Shown here: piece after piece, positions 9,422-17,666 of the stretch
Position numbering within the stretch: position 1 is the first letter of the stretch
How the letters are laid out: each line of letters begins with the position of its first letter
Source of the DNA: an uncultured Cyclobacteriaceae bacterium
Lineage (GTDB): Bacteria > Bacteroidota > Bacteroidia > Cytophagales > Cyclobacteriaceae
Length of the DNA: 64,000 nucleotides
Assembly (NCBI GenBank): GCA_937146645.1
Contig: CAKZRQ010000013.1
Span: 248,001-312,000 of the forward strand
Direction: 5' to 3'
The notes under the pieces: generated by a model
The model's database searches: none
The model's input: only the letters and a program-made list of their open reading frames with translations
Told to the model about the DNA's origin: nothing
Made by a program: the position numbers and the translations under genes

Positions 9422-10810
9422 TTAGCCTTGGTGCAAAGCTCTGAACTTTTCAAAGAACACAGCGATCGTTTCGATTCCGATGAAATAATTCTTCACTCCG
9501 TAATGCTCGTTCGGCGAATGAAGGGCATCGGTATCAAGCCCAAAGCCGAATAGAATTGGATCAGTTCCTAATTCTTTTTGAAAAAGTGCTACGATAGGAA
9601 TAGAGCCACCTTCTCTGGTTGGGATGGGTCGCTTTCCAAAGGTTTCTTCCATGGCTGCTTCTGCTGCTTTGTACCCTACAGAACTATCAGAGACCACCGC
9701 AGGAGACCCTCCGTGATGAGATTTCACACTGACCTTTACAGAATCAGGCGCAATTGACTTGAAGTAGTTTTCGAATATTTCTGAGATTTCATGCCAATCC
9801 TGGTCTGGGACCAAACGCATGGAAATTTTTGCATTGGCTTTTGAAGGAAGAACCGTTTTTGCCCCTTCGCCAATGTATCCACCCCAAATTCCGTTTACAT
9901 CCAAAGTCGGCCGAATGCCTACTCTCTCGATCGTACTGAAGCCTTTTTCGCCATGAACATCATCGATGTCTAATTTGGATTTATATTCTTCCAAGTCGAA
10001 CGGAGCCTCATTAAGTCTTTCTCTTTGCTGATCCGTGAGCTCTTGAACCTTATCATAAAAACCAGGAATGGTCACGTGATTATTCTCGTCTAGCATGGAA
10101 GAAATCATTTGACAAAGAATGTTGATTGGGTTCGCCACTGCACCTCCATAGGTTCCAGAGTGTAAGTCACGATTGGCTCCTACCACTTCTACTTCCATGT
10201 AGGCCATCCCTCGCAGACCAACCGTGATCGATGGGTCCTCCATGGAAATCATATGTGTATCCGAAATCAGAATGACATCTGCCGCTAGTTTTTCTTTGTT
10301 ATTGATGACAAACTCTTCCAGATTGTCCGAGCCCACTTCTTCTTCGCCTTCGATCATGAATTTCACATTGCAAGGGAGATCATTCTCAGCCATCATGGCC
10401 TCGAAAGCTTTTACATGCATGTAAAACTGGCCCTTGTCATCAGCTGAGCCTCTGGCGAAGATTGCTCCTTCTGCATGATTTGGAGCATCTTTAATCACAG
10501 GCTCAAAAGGAGGGGAATCCCAAAGCTCATAAGGATCCGCTGGCTGCACATCGTAGTGCCCATAGACCAAAACAGTCGGGTAGCTCGGATCAATGATCTT
10601 TTCACCGTAGACAATAGGATAACCAGCAGTCTGGCAAACTTCCACCGTATCGGCGCCAGCTTTTTCTAAAGATTCCCTCACAAATTCAGCTGCCGCAAAA
10701 ACATCATCTTTGAATTTTGGATCTGCGCTCACTGATGGAATCCTCAATAGATCCAGCAGCTCATTTAGAAATTTATCCTTGTTATTTTTTATGTAGTCAT
10801 TAACAGCCAT
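9422..10810 (-). CDS. M20 family dipeptidase (CNDP/PepV-like)
   Basis: A zinc metallopeptidase of 462 residues that cleaves dipeptides or related small peptides in the cytoplasm. Motifs in order: VLVYGHYDVQPADP near residue 80 (first metal His and Asp), FARGSADDKGQ near 117 (bridging Asp), MIEGEEEVGSDN near 150 (catalytic and metal Glu), a dimerisation domain at about 200-360 with NRDLHSGTYGG, and a C-terminal DALHSPNEHYG (last metal His). There is no signal peptide. It is followed on the same strand by dsbD, 53 bases downstream, without an obvious functional link. The exact peptide substrate cannot be read. Confidence 0.92.
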   Translation of the reverse strand: MAVNDYIKNNKDKFLNELLDLLRIPSVSADPKFKDDVFAAAEFVRESLEKAGADTVEVCQTAGYPIVYGEKIIDPSYPTVLVYGHYDVQPADPYELWDSPPFEPVIKDAPNHAEGAIFARGSADDKGQFYMHVKAFEAMMAENDLPCNVKFMIEGEEEVGSDNLEEFVINNKEKLAADVILISDTHMISMEDPSITVGLRGMAYMEVEVVGANRDLHSGTYGGAVANPINILCQMISSMLDENNHVTIPGFYDKVQELTDQQRERLNEAPFDLEEYKSKLDIDDVHGEKGFSTIERVGIRPTLDVNGIWGGYIGEGAKTVLPSKANAKISMRLVPDQDWHEISEIFENYFKSIAPDSVKVSVKSHHGGSPAVVSDSSVGYKAAEAAMEETFGKRPIPTREGGSIPIVALFQKELGTDPILFGFGLDTDALHSPNEHYGVKNYFIGIETIAVFFEKFRALHQG

Positions 10811-10917
10811 GTGCTTTTTGGAATATGGTAGAAAGTGTCCAAAATTATCCTTTTCGTAAGGAAATGCCTATTTTAAACTCACTTTTCACTAAAAATGATT
10901 CAGCAAATTTCACCCGT

Positions 10918-11892
10918 ATGAAAGCCGTTATTTGTCACAGTTTCGGGGGTCCGGAAAACCTCCAATTTGGAGAACTCCCCGATCCAAGTCCTAATGAAAA
11001 TCAGGTTTTGATCTCGGTGAAAGCATGTGGAGTAAATTTTCCAGACGTTCTGATCATCCAGAATAAATATCAATTCAAGCCTGAGCTTCCTTTTTCACCA
11101 GGAGGAGAAGTCGCCGGACGGATTATTGGCGTTGGTGAAAATGTCCATCATTTGAAGGAAGGAGATGAAGTTTTGGCTCTTTGTGGATGGGGAGGCTTTG
11201 CAGAAAAAGTTGCTGTGGATGCAGATCGTGTTTTTCCACTTCCTTCCGGACTCGACCCTCAAGTTGCTGCAACCACCCTTTACACTTATGGAACTTCTTA
11301 CCATGCTTTGAAGGATAGGGCCGTGCTCAAGGATGGTGAGACGCTAGTTGTTTTGGGAGCTGCGGGAGGCGTTGGGCTTGCAGCTTTGGAGCTGGGAAAG
11401 GTTATGGGAGCAAAAGTAATTGCCGCTGCCTCAACCCAAGAGAAGCTTGATTTATGTAAGTCAAAAGGGGCTGACGAGTTGATAAACTATGAAAAGGAAG
11501 ATTTAAAGTCGCGCATCAAGGAGTTGACTAATGGGAAAGGAGCTGATGTGGTTTATGATCCCGTTGGTGGGAAGTACACGGAGCCAGCATTAAGGGCTAT
11601 TGGCTGGAAAGGGCGATACCTGATAGTAGGTTTCGCGAATGGAGAAATTCCAAAGATCCCAATGAACCTTCCCTTGCTAAAAGGATGCTCCATTCAGGGC
11701 GTGTTCTGGGGTCAGTTTTCCAAATTAGAGCCAAAAGTCAGCATAGAAAATATTCAGCAGCTTGTGAAGTGGATTTATCAAGGAAAAATTCAGCAGCATA
11801 TTCATAGAGCGTATGACTTAGAAGAAGCTGCAGAGGCCTTAATTGCCTTGCAAGAGAGAAAAATGCTGGGCAAAGGGGTGGTCATGATATAA
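10918..11892 (+). CDS. NADPH:quinone oxidoreductase family protein (zinc-independent MDR)
   Basis: A medium-chain dehydrogenase/reductase of the quinone oxidoreductase type, about 324 residues from the ATG at 10918. The N-terminal GroES-like domain has MKAVICHSFGGPENL and GVNFPDVLIIQNKYQ. The Rossmann domain carries the NADPH-binding GAAGGVGLAALELGK near residue 147. No zinc-ligand set is visible, as expected for this branch. The likely reaction is NADPH-dependent reduction of quinones or enoyl compounds. An upstream in-frame ATG at 10825 would add 31 residues not matching the family. A strong hairpin terminator follows immediately. Confidence 0.92.
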   Translation: MKAVICHSFGGPENLQFGELPDPSPNENQVLISVKACGVNFPDVLIIQNKYQFKPELPFSPGGEVAGRIIGVGENVHHLKEGDEVLALCGWGGFAEKVAVDADRVFPLPSGLDPQVAATTLYTYGTSYHALKDRAVLKDGETLVVLGAAGGVGLAALELGKVMGAKVIAAASTQEKLDLCKSKGADELINYEKEDLKSRIKELTNGKGADVVYDPVGGKYTEPALRAIGWKGRYLIVGFANGEIPKIPMNLPLLKGCSIQGVFWGQFSKLEPKVSIENIQQLVKWIYQGKIQQHIHRAYDLEEAAEALIALQERKMLGKGVVMI

Positions 11893-11894
11893 AA

Positions 11895-11918
11895 AAAGCC
11901 GACTGATAAGTCGGCTTT
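11895..11918. terminator. Bidirectional hairpin between qor-like gene and ohr
   Basis: Perfect 10-bp stem AAAGCCGACT / AGTCGGCTTT with a GATA loop, placed between two convergent genes 3 bases after the upstream stop. A-rich and T-rich flanks let it work for both strands. Confidence 0.85.
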
Positions 11919-11939
11919 ACGATTTCTTGAAGACTGAAA

Positions 11940-12362
11940 TTACTCTACGGCCTTCACATTAACTTCAATATTTCCTCTGGTAGCCTTAGAATAAGGACAA
12001 ACTTGATGAGCAGCGTCTACCAATTCCTGTGCATGTGCAAGAGACTCAGCATGAGGAATTTTTACTTCTATATCCACTGCGAGACCAAAGCTTCCAGGAC
12101 CATAATTTCCCAGATGTACGTTGGCTTTAATTTCTGAATCGCGTAAGCTGGTTTTTCCCGCCACTGCACCTAGTGCACCTCCGAAGCAAGAAGAGTAAGC
12201 TGCTGCAAAAAGTTGTTCTGGATTGGTTTTTTCACCGTCGCCACCAATTTCTTTTGGCATAGAGACATCAAAGTCAAGCTTCCCGTCATCTGTTCTCACG
12301 TGACCTTTTCTTCCGCCAGTATTTACGGCAACCGCGGTGTAATCAATATTCAGTTTTTCCAT
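11940..12362 (-). CDS. ohr: Organic hydroperoxide resistance protein Ohr (OsmC/Ohr family)
   Basis: A thiol peroxidase that reduces organic hydroperoxides. It has 140 residues, the usual Ohr length. The two reactive cysteines are in SSCFGG near residue 58 and VCPYSKATRGN near 120, in typical Ohr context. There is no signal peptide. It lies 2 bases downstream of the MarR-type regulator gene on the same strand, the classic ohrR-ohr pair, so peroxide-responsive control is expected from family knowledge; see the regulator for a complication. The N-terminal motif GGRKGHVRTDDGKLDF also fits Ohr rather than OsmC. Confidence 0.95.
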   Translation of the reverse strand: MEKLNIDYTAVAVNTGGRKGHVRTDDGKLDFDVSMPKEIGGDGEKTNPEQLFAAAYSSCFGGALGAVAGKTSLRDSEIKANVHLGNYGPGSFGLAVDIEVKIPHAESLAHAQELVDAAHQVCPYSKATRGNIEVNVKAVE

Positions 12363-12364
12363 GG

Positions 12365-12796
12365 TTATTGGTTTTTAAAGAGTTGCAATTCTTCTAACAA
12401 GCCATGTATGGATTGGTTCATCTCAGCGAGATTTTTGGTCGAAGATTCAGCTAATTTTTCTTCGAGCACTGACATCACTGATGCTGCTTTTTGCTGAAGG
12501 CTTTTCCCTGGATAAGTCAATTCGGCTGTGACCGTTCTCTCATCTTCTTCTCCTCGTACTCTCTTGATGTAGTTAAGGGACTCCAGCTTTTTAAGGAGAG
12601 GAGTCAATGTTCCTGAATCCAACATAAGTTGCTTACCAATTTGATTGACGCGAAGTCCATCTTGTTCCCAGAGGCAGGACAAAACAAGATATTGTGGATA
12701 AGTCAAGCCAATTTCTGATAATCTTGAAGAGATTACTTGTACCAAAAGCCGAGAACTACTGTAAAGCCCCAAGGAAAGTGAGTGAATTGTGTCCAT
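12365..12796 (-). CDS. ohrR: MarR-family regulator, OhrR-like but without the N-terminal sensing cysteine
   Basis: A winged-helix repressor of 143 residues matching OhrR throughout: LTYPQYLVLSCLWEQ, LDSGTLTPLLKKLE and RGEEDERTV are hallmark segments. In OhrR the peroxide-sensing Cys sits in a motif of type LCFxLYxxSR; here the aligned stretch is LSLGLYSSSR, so the Cys position is Ser8 (codon TCC). The only Cys is Cys41 in VLSCLWEQ, on a later helix. The gene is directly upstream of ohr on the same strand. It probably regulates ohr, but how it senses oxidation is unclear. The family and neighbour assignment are strong; classical Cys15-type sensing is not supported. Confidence 0.88.
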   Translation of the reverse strand: MDTIHSLSLGLYSSSRLLVQVISSRLSEIGLTYPQYLVLSCLWEQDGLRVNQIGKQLMLDSGTLTPLLKKLESLNYIKRVRGEEDERTVTAELTYPGKSLQQKAASVMSVLEEKLAESSTKNLAEMNQSIHGLLEELQLFKNQ

Positions 12797-12823
12797 TTTT
12801 TAAAATATTGGTTGAACACAATT
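12785..12823. promoter_or_regulatory. Candidate OhrR operator (inverted AATTGTGT / ACACAATT)
   Basis: The inverted half-sites AATTGTGT (12785-12792) and ACACAATT (12816-12823) surround the start codon of the ohrR-like gene. MarR/OhrR operators are typically AT-rich repeats containing ATTGT/ACAAT, so autoregulation by occlusion is plausible. One arm lies inside the coding start, which weakens the case. Confidence 0.35.
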
Positions 12824-12986
12824 TAATAATGCTCGAGGATAAAACATCTCATTTATTCAAAAAATAAACCCTTTTTTGGCTTTTTATGGAGTTATGGTCA
12901 AAAACTCGGATAAGTCTCGTTAAGCTCTAAGTTATGTGGATAACTGTAAGTGATTTGACTGAAGGGAATTGGTCTTTTATTCTTTT

Positions 12987-14288
12987 TTAGCCAGAAAAAT
13001 CGGTTTCATAGGTATAATGCAGTTTGGTTTGGGCCTCCCAATCATCACCGAATGTTTGATTGATTGGGTCCCAAGTCAGTTCTCTTCCCAATTCGTGAGC
13101 AATATTTCCAATCGTACAAACCGTACATGTGCTGTGGCCAACCTCCACTGGGGCGATAGGATCCTTTCGCATGATGACAGAATCTATGAAATCGATATGA
13201 TGTGCCCCAAAACTTAACTCTTCCTTAGAAAATTTGCGTTTGCATTCGTCTACTGAGGTATCATAGCCACCACGAGAGACGGATATCCATCCCTTTTCGC
13301 CTATGAATTTTACGCCTTTCTTTTGTCCATCGTAAGATGCGACCAACATTTCGATGCCACTAGCATAGATATACTTAAGTGGTTGATCTCCCTGATCTGG
13401 AATTATGGAAACAGGCCCGTTTCTATCCATTCCTATTCCCCACTGAGCTATATCAAACATGTGAGCCCCCCAATCTGTCATGAGACCACCGCCGGTATTT
13501 TTATACCATCTCCATGCTCCCCAGGCCTTTTCATTCTTCTGTGGGCTGATGGAAATCGGAGGGTTTAAATCAGGCATGTAAGGCATTTCAGGCCTTGGAC
13601 CTAGCCAGGCTTTCCAGTCCAAACCCTCAGGAATGGTTTCGGCTTGATAGTCCACTTCTTTTGGGAATGGATTGTCACCGACATTGGCATAAACCGTTTC
13701 AATCTTACCCAGGTAGCCTTTTTGTACCATTCTTACTGCATGTTGGAAATTAGCACCGCTACGCTGCATGCTTCCAGTAGCCAAAACGATGTTATTATCT
13801 CGAACCGCTTTAATAAGGTCCTGACCTTCTTTGACCGTATAGGTCAATGGTTTCTCCAAGTAAATATCCTTACCCGCTTCACAGGCATGAATCGCCATCA
13901 GCGCATGCCAGTGATCAGGCGAAGCGATGACCACGGCATCAATTTCTGGATTCTCCAAAAGCTTTCGATAGTCTGTGTAGAGTTTAACATCTACCGTCTC
14001 ACCTCGATCAGAATAAAGCTCCTTTACCCTCATTCCGAATCGTTCGTTTTTCACCTCATAAACATCTGCACCGGCAAGAACTTCTACTTGTGGGTTTTGC
14101 ATGAAAGTGCGAAGTAGCCCCATTGTTTGTCTGCCTAACCCAATGAATCCAAGTCGAACTTTTTCGCCAGCAAATTTTCGACTAGCTGGGCTTTCGGCAA
14201 AGCTTAAGGCTGGAGTGAGCCCAAGAGCACCGGTAGTTAATAATGAGTTTCTTAAAAACTTTCTTCTAGTTGAGGCTTTATTTTTCAT
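12987..14288 (-). CDS. Tat-exported Gfo/Idh/MocA family oxidoreductase
   Basis: An NAD(P)-dependent sugar or polyol dehydrogenase of the Gfo/Idh/MocA family, 433 residues. It starts with a twin-arginine signal: STRRKFLRNSLL (Arg8-Arg9) followed by a hydrophobic segment and an Ala-x-Ala-like site. The Rossmann motif RLGFIGLGRQTMG is near residue 45, and the catalytic-region EKPLT is near 145. The C-terminal half is of the type common in secreted Bacteroidota members (WGAHMFDIAQWGIG). Tat export of a folded protein with bound cofactor is known for this subgroup. The substrate is unknown, and no sugar-utilisation genes are adjacent. The 190-base gap before the ohrR-like gene holds one isolated DnaA-box match. 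Confidence 0.9.
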   Translation of the reverse strand: MKNKASTRRKFLRNSLLTTGALGLTPALSFAESPASRKFAGEKVRLGFIGLGRQTMGLLRTFMQNPQVEVLAGADVYEVKNERFGMRVKELYSDRGETVDVKLYTDYRKLLENPEIDAVVIASPDHWHALMAIHACEAGKDIYLEKPLTYTVKEGQDLIKAVRDNNIVLATGSMQRSGANFQHAVRMVQKGYLGKIETVYANVGDNPFPKEVDYQAETIPEGLDWKAWLGPRPEMPYMPDLNPPISISPQKNEKAWGAWRWYKNTGGGLMTDWGAHMFDIAQWGIGMDRNGPVSIIPDQGDQPLKYIYASGIEMLVASYDGQKKGVKFIGEKGWISVSRGGYDTSVDECKRKFSKEELSFGAHHIDFIDSVIMRKDPIAPVEVGHSTCTVCTIGNIAHELGRELTWDPINQTFGDDWEAQTKLHYTYETDFSG

Positions 14289-14408
14289 GGCCTAGGATTT
14301 TTGGGTTGGAGAAACAATAATTTAAGCTTTTCAAAAAGAAAGGAAAACAGAGATTGATAAATGGTATTATATGCTTGGGGAATTAATCATATTGGGAAAA
14401 AGTAGCTC

Positions 14409-15341
14409 ATGACGATCCAGCAACTAGAGTATTTATTGGCAGTGGATAAGCACCGGCATTTTGGCCAGGCGGCTCAATCATGCTTTGTGACTCAGCCAAC
14501 CTTAAGTGCGCAGCTAAGTAAGCTGGAAAATGAGCTCGGCCTTGTACTTTTCGATCGGTCAAAAATGCCCGTAATTCCTACGGAAACGGGTAAGCAAGTA
14601 ATCGAGCAAGCAAAGAAAGTTGTAGGTGAGTCTCGAGGTATTTATGAGCTGGTGGCTCAAATAAAAGGGGACGTTTCAGGAGATGTGTATTTGGGAATAA
14701 TTCCAACACTCGCTCCTTATTTGCTGCATAGGTTTGTGCGAAATTTTCTGGAAAAGTATCCCAAAGTGAATCTCAATGTGCAGGAGATGATCACCGAAGA
14801 AATTATCAGTAAGCTGAAAAATGATGAGTTGGATTTGGGTATCGTTGTAACTCCGCTCTCAGAACCGGGGATTAGTGAAAAGCCGGTGTTTTATGAGAAA
14901 TTCTTCGCGTATATCTCAGATGCTCATCCGGCTCTAGCGAGCCCTCTTTTTGATCCGAGTAAAATATCGAAGGATGACTTTTGGGTGCTGCAGCAAGGCC
15001 ATTGCTTTAGGGAGCAGGCATTGAATATCTGTGATGGCTTGTCCAACGGAAGACAAAACTTCCATTACGAGAGTGGGTCTTTGGAAGGGCTTAAGAATAT
15101 GGTGAATCGCTACAAGGGCATCACCTTACTTCCTGAATTGGCGACTTTTGATTTATCTGAAGAGGAAAAGAAGCGGCTTAGGCCTTTTTCAGGAGAAACA
15201 CCAGTTCGGGAGGTGAGTATTATACTCAATAGAAGTTATCTGAAGCAAAAGTTAGTACAATTGCTGCATGAGGAAATCACTGCATCCATCCCTCAAGAGA
15301 TGACCGTGAAAGCCCATGGTAAAGTGGTTCGCTTCCGTTGA
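14409..15341 (+). CDS. oxyR: LysR-family hydrogen peroxide regulator OxyR
   Basis: A LysR-type activator of 310 residues. The N-terminal winged HTH (MTIQQLEYLLAVDKHRHFGQ, QPTLSAQLSKLE) is followed by the periplasmic-binding-like sensor domain. The redox pair is visible in GHCFREQALNIC: the two Cys are at residues 199 and 208, the same spacing and even the same numbers as the E. coli Cys199-Cys208 pair. Peroxide sensing by disulfide formation is therefore well supported. It likely controls peroxide defence genes elsewhere. Its TGA abuts the stop of the convergent NlpE gene (TGATTA at 15339-15344), leaving no space for a terminator. Confidence 0.95.
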   Translation: MTIQQLEYLLAVDKHRHFGQAAQSCFVTQPTLSAQLSKLENELGLVLFDRSKMPVIPTETGKQVIEQAKKVVGESRGIYELVAQIKGDVSGDVYLGIIPTLAPYLLHRFVRNFLEKYPKVNLNVQEMITEEIISKLKNDELDLGIVVTPLSEPGISEKPVFYEKFFAYISDAHPALASPLFDPSKISKDDFWVLQQGHCFREQALNICDGLSNGRQNFHYESGSLEGLKNMVNRYKGITLLPELATFDLSEEEKKRLRPFSGETPVREVSIILNRSYLKQKLVQLLHEEITASIPQEMTVKAHGKVVRFR

Positions 15342-15794
15342 TTATTGTTTTTTCAGAATATACAGATCGGCAAGATCGCCAGTGATAATATCTCCAGATC
15401 TGTCCAGAAACCAAGCTTGGTTCTCCCCAATTTTGTATTGGCCCTCAATTTTATCCATATGCATAAGGGTTACTTTGGATCCAGATTCATCCCACTCGAA
15501 AGTACCGGACATTTCTTGCTCCAAGGCATCATTTCTACCCAGATAGCTAGACTTTAAGAGGTAAGTTTGGTCTTTGTTTAGGGTAAGAGTGGTTTCTATT
15601 CCTTCGCAGTCGGCGCAGGGTATGGTACCTTTGTAAGTTCCATCCCAGTCTACAGAAACTTGGGTATTATCTCCTGTGGTTTCCACAGATTCTGAAGGGG
15701 TTTCGGCTTCTTCTTTTGCGTCTTCGGATTCAGTGTTTTGTGGGCCGCAGGCCCAAAGAAGGACTATGGCAATTATCCAGATATTTTTTTTCAT
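15342..15794 (-). CDS. NlpE-like copper resistance/surface-stress lipoprotein
   Basis: A lipoprotein of about 150 residues from the ATG at 15794. The signal peptide ends with a lipobox (LLWACGPQ), followed by an acidic Glu/Thr/Ser linker. The NlpE N-terminal domain then appears as DGTYKGTIPCADCEGIETTLTL, with the CxxC motif intact. NlpE-type proteins are envelope lipoproteins linked in Enterobacteria to copper tolerance and adhesion sensing; in Bacteroidota only the domain is shared and the role is unproven. Two in-frame upstream starts (for example 15887) add unrelated residues before the signal peptide and overlap the promoter region, so they are rejected. Confidence 0.85.
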   Translation of the reverse strand: MKKNIWIIAIVLLWACGPQNTESEDAKEEAETPSESVETTGDNTQVSVDWDGTYKGTIPCADCEGIETTLTLNKDQTYLLKSSYLGRNDALEQEMSGTFEWDESGSKVTLMHMDKIEGQYKIGENQAWFLDRSGDIITGDLADLYILKKQ

Positions 15795-15840
15795 TTGACT
15801 TATGTTAAGGGCGCTAGAGTCTTTATTCTGCATGAGATTC

Positions 15841-16206
15841 TTAATCTTTAAATTTTCCGATGTGCCAAAGAATACCGCTTGGATCATGGATAAAGTACTC
15901 GGAGCCCCAATCCGAATGCTGGATTTCGGAAATCTTCACTTCTGGAAATTCTACGGTGAGGTTCTTCGATTGGGTTTTCTTCCAGTGTGATTCCAAATCT
16001 CCTACTTCCAGAAACATCATGCTGTTTTCACACCATTCCTTTACATAGTAATCCTGTAGATAAAAGTTTGACGCATTTTCAATCCTTACTAAAGACATTT
16101 TTATGTCAATAGACTTGACTTGGAAACCGAGAGTTTCATAAAAGCGAATACTCCGCCCATAATCTTTGGCACCAAGAAAAGTGCGTAAGGACTTAGCTTC
16201 GCTCAT
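15841..16206 (-). CDS. VOC-superfamily (glyoxalase/bleomycin-resistance fold) protein
   Basis: A small 121-residue cytoplasmic protein with the paired beta-alpha-beta-beta-beta pattern of the vicinal oxygen chelate fold. The start RTFLGAKDYGRSIRFYETLGFQ and the end WGSEYFIHDPSGILWHIGKF are typical. Members bind or isomerise small molecules or act as antibiotic-binding proteins; the metal-site residues are not complete enough to predict a reaction. It sits directly after the DUF1569-like gene on the same strand with no gap (stop and start adjoin), suggesting one transcript with it. Confidence 0.8.
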   Translation of the reverse strand: MSEAKSLRTFLGAKDYGRSIRFYETLGFQVKSIDIKMSLVRIENASNFYLQDYYVKEWCENSMMFLEVGDLESHWKKTQSKNLTVEFPEVKISEIQHSDWGSEYFIHDPSGILWHIGKFKD

Positions 16207-16659
16207 TTACACTCCGAACTGCGTGAGATGATGATCCAGGTGCTTATAGAAAAGGTTATTCCATTCTGTGGAGGTCATAGCACCGAAGGAAGGAGATTCT
16301 TTTCCTTCGAAATGGCTCTCGCCTAATTCATGAGTCTTGTTTAGATAATCAATGAGTCGCTTTTTCTCTTCCTTGAAATTGCGTGCATCATGAATAAGAA
16401 AAGCAGGTGCCGTTCGGGTATTCTTTTTATACGGTACCTCATTCACCACTCCTTTCTTCACAAAGGTTTTCAGCATAAACCTCAAAAAAGGATTGGCTTT
16501 GGGATGTTTATCCGTGTAGGCCATTTCGTAGGCTACGTTTACATGAGCTAACATTTGGTCTACAGACATCTTTCCCCAACCCGGCTTTGTGTCGATTTTG
16601 AGGTTTTCAACCCGAGAAACCAGCTCTTTGGTCACTTCTTCGGAAAAAATATTTTTCAT
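16207..16659 (-). CDS. DUF1569 / DinB-like protein
   Basis: A 150-residue protein resembling the DUF1569 family, a branch of the DinB/YfiT four-helix superfamily. Supporting features are the early segment WGKMSVDQMLAHVNVAYEMA and the end FYKHLDHHLTQFGV, which supply His residues at positions where DinB-like proteins bind metal. No reaction is established for this family. It is the first gene of a likely two-gene unit with the VOC protein and reads away from the winged-helix module. Assignment is by overall pattern only. Confidence 0.7.
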   Translation of the reverse strand: MKNIFSEEVTKELVSRVENLKIDTKPGWGKMSVDQMLAHVNVAYEMAYTDKHPKANPFLRFMLKTFVKKGVVNEVPYKKNTRTAPAFLIHDARNFKEEKKRLIDYLNKTHELGESHFEGKESPSFGAMTSTEWNNLFYKHLDHHLTQFGV

Positions 16660-16741
16660 AGAAAATCAGGCTTTAAAGGCAATATACCGAAAAAACAGGT
16701 GCTTTGGGAGTAAGCCTAGACATAAAGTTTGAAAATAAATA

Positions 16742-16758
16742 GGTTTATATTATAAACC
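16742..16758. promoter_or_regulatory. Perfect 17-bp palindrome, candidate operator of the winged-helix regulator
   Basis: GGTTTATA-T-TATAAACC is a perfect palindrome with a single central base, lying 4 bases before a perfect -7 element and 42 bases before the ATG of the membrane-protein gene. A close variant occurs at 17667-17683 before the third gene of the module (14 of 17 positions identical). Two copies at the two promoters of a small regulator-containing cluster suggest binding by the regulator encoded at 17363. Confidence 0.6.
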
Positions 16759-16762
16759 ATTT

Positions 16763-16770
16763 TATATTTG
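16763..16770 (+). promoter_or_regulatory. -7 promoter element TATATTTG
   Basis: A perfect match to the Bacteroidota -7 consensus TAnnTTTG, 30 bases before the ATG at 16801. The palindrome immediately upstream would overlap the spacer to the -33 region, so a bound regulator could block polymerase. Confidence 0.55.
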
Positions 16771-16800
16771 TCTCGTTGGTATTGATAAACGAACAAGAAA

Positions 16801-17361
16801 ATGGAAAAAGAACTGACAAGTAAAGAATCTCTGGAACTGATCACGCAAATGATCACGAAAGCGAAGAAGACGGCTGGTGGTGACGGTGGCTTCCAGATGT
16901 TGTTATGGGGTTGGGCTATTTCAATCTGCAACTTTGGCCATTACATTTTGACCAAGTTGGATTTTGATGCTCCCTACGTGGTTTGGCTGGGATTGATTCC
17001 AGTAATCGGTATTAGCATTTGGCATGGAGTTACTAAATCAAAGAAGACAGGAGTAAAAACCCATTTGGATAGTGTGCTCAGTCAACTATGGATTATGATT
17101 TTTGTAGGGATTGTTATTGTCCTTTCATTTATGTCGAATCTGAACATGTATCAGAATCCAATCATATTGATTTTGGCTTCGATCGGGATTTTTACCACCG
17201 GAGCCATGGTGAAGGTTAATCTCATTAAGTTTGGCGGAATCTTTCTGATGGCAGCAGCACTGTTCTCATTCTTCCTACCGATCACAGAGCAGTATTTGGT
17301 GGCCGGAATTGCCATAGTCATCGGATATTTAGTACCAGGATATTCATTAAAACGAGGATAA
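16801..17361 (+). CDS. Small multi-span membrane protein of unknown function
   Basis: I do not recognise a named family. The protein has 186 residues, a polar N-terminus of about 35 residues (MEKELTSKESLELITQMITKAKK), then about five hydrophobic stretches (around 38-55, 62-80, 98-115, 120-138, 145-180) with short charged loops. It is translated with the downstream winged-helix regulator gene, only 1 base apart, and sits behind a palindromic operator candidate. A membrane protein paired with a small regulator is a common Bacteroidota arrangement; a sensor or stress role is only inferred. Confidence 0.75.
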   Translation: MEKELTSKESLELITQMITKAKKTAGGDGGFQMLLWGWAISICNFGHYILTKLDFDAPYVVWLGLIPVIGISIWHGVTKSKKTGVKTHLDSVLSQLWIMIFVGIVIVLSFMSNLNMYQNPIILILASIGIFTTGAMVKVNLIKFGGIFLMAAALFSFFLPITEQYLVAGIAIVIGYLVPGYSLKRG

Positions 17362-17362
17362 A

Positions 17363-17650
17363 TTGAGCCCTTTTAGTCCATTAGATCCACTATTACACTC
17401 TCAGCTAAGGCTTGCGGTGATGTCGCTTTTGATCGGAGTAGATGAGGCGGAGTTCACATTCCTGAAGGAGCAAACGCAATCCACTGCGGGTAATCTTAGC
17501 GTGCAGCTGGATAAGCTGGAGAAAGCGGGCTATATAGAAATCACGAAATCCTTCCGGGGCAAAAGACCATTGACGACTTGTAAGATCACCCAAAAGGGAG
17601 TGACTGCATTCGAGTCCTACGTGGAGAATTTGAAAAAATACATCGAGTAA
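17363..17650 (+). CDS. Winged-helix transcriptional regulator (HTH_34-like)
   Basis: A 95-residue single-domain DNA-binding protein. The pattern LDPLLHSQLRLAVMSLLIG, then FLKEQTQSTAGNLSVQLDKLEKAG, then a wing with RGKRPLTTCKITQKG fits the small winged-helix family often found next to a membrane-protein gene. The start is a TTG at 17363 preceded by CGAGGA; it keeps the conserved N-terminal LDPLLHS segment. The internal ATG at 17417 would delete the first helix. No effector-binding domain is present. The gene lies 1 base after the membrane-protein gene. It is likely the binder of the palindromes at 16742 and 17667, by position only. Confidence 0.85.
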   Translation: MSPFSPLDPLLHSQLRLAVMSLLIGVDEAEFTFLKEQTQSTAGNLSVQLDKLEKAGYIEITKSFRGKRPLTTCKITQKGVTAFESYVENLKKYIE

Positions 17651-17666
17651 AAAATTTTGAAATTTT

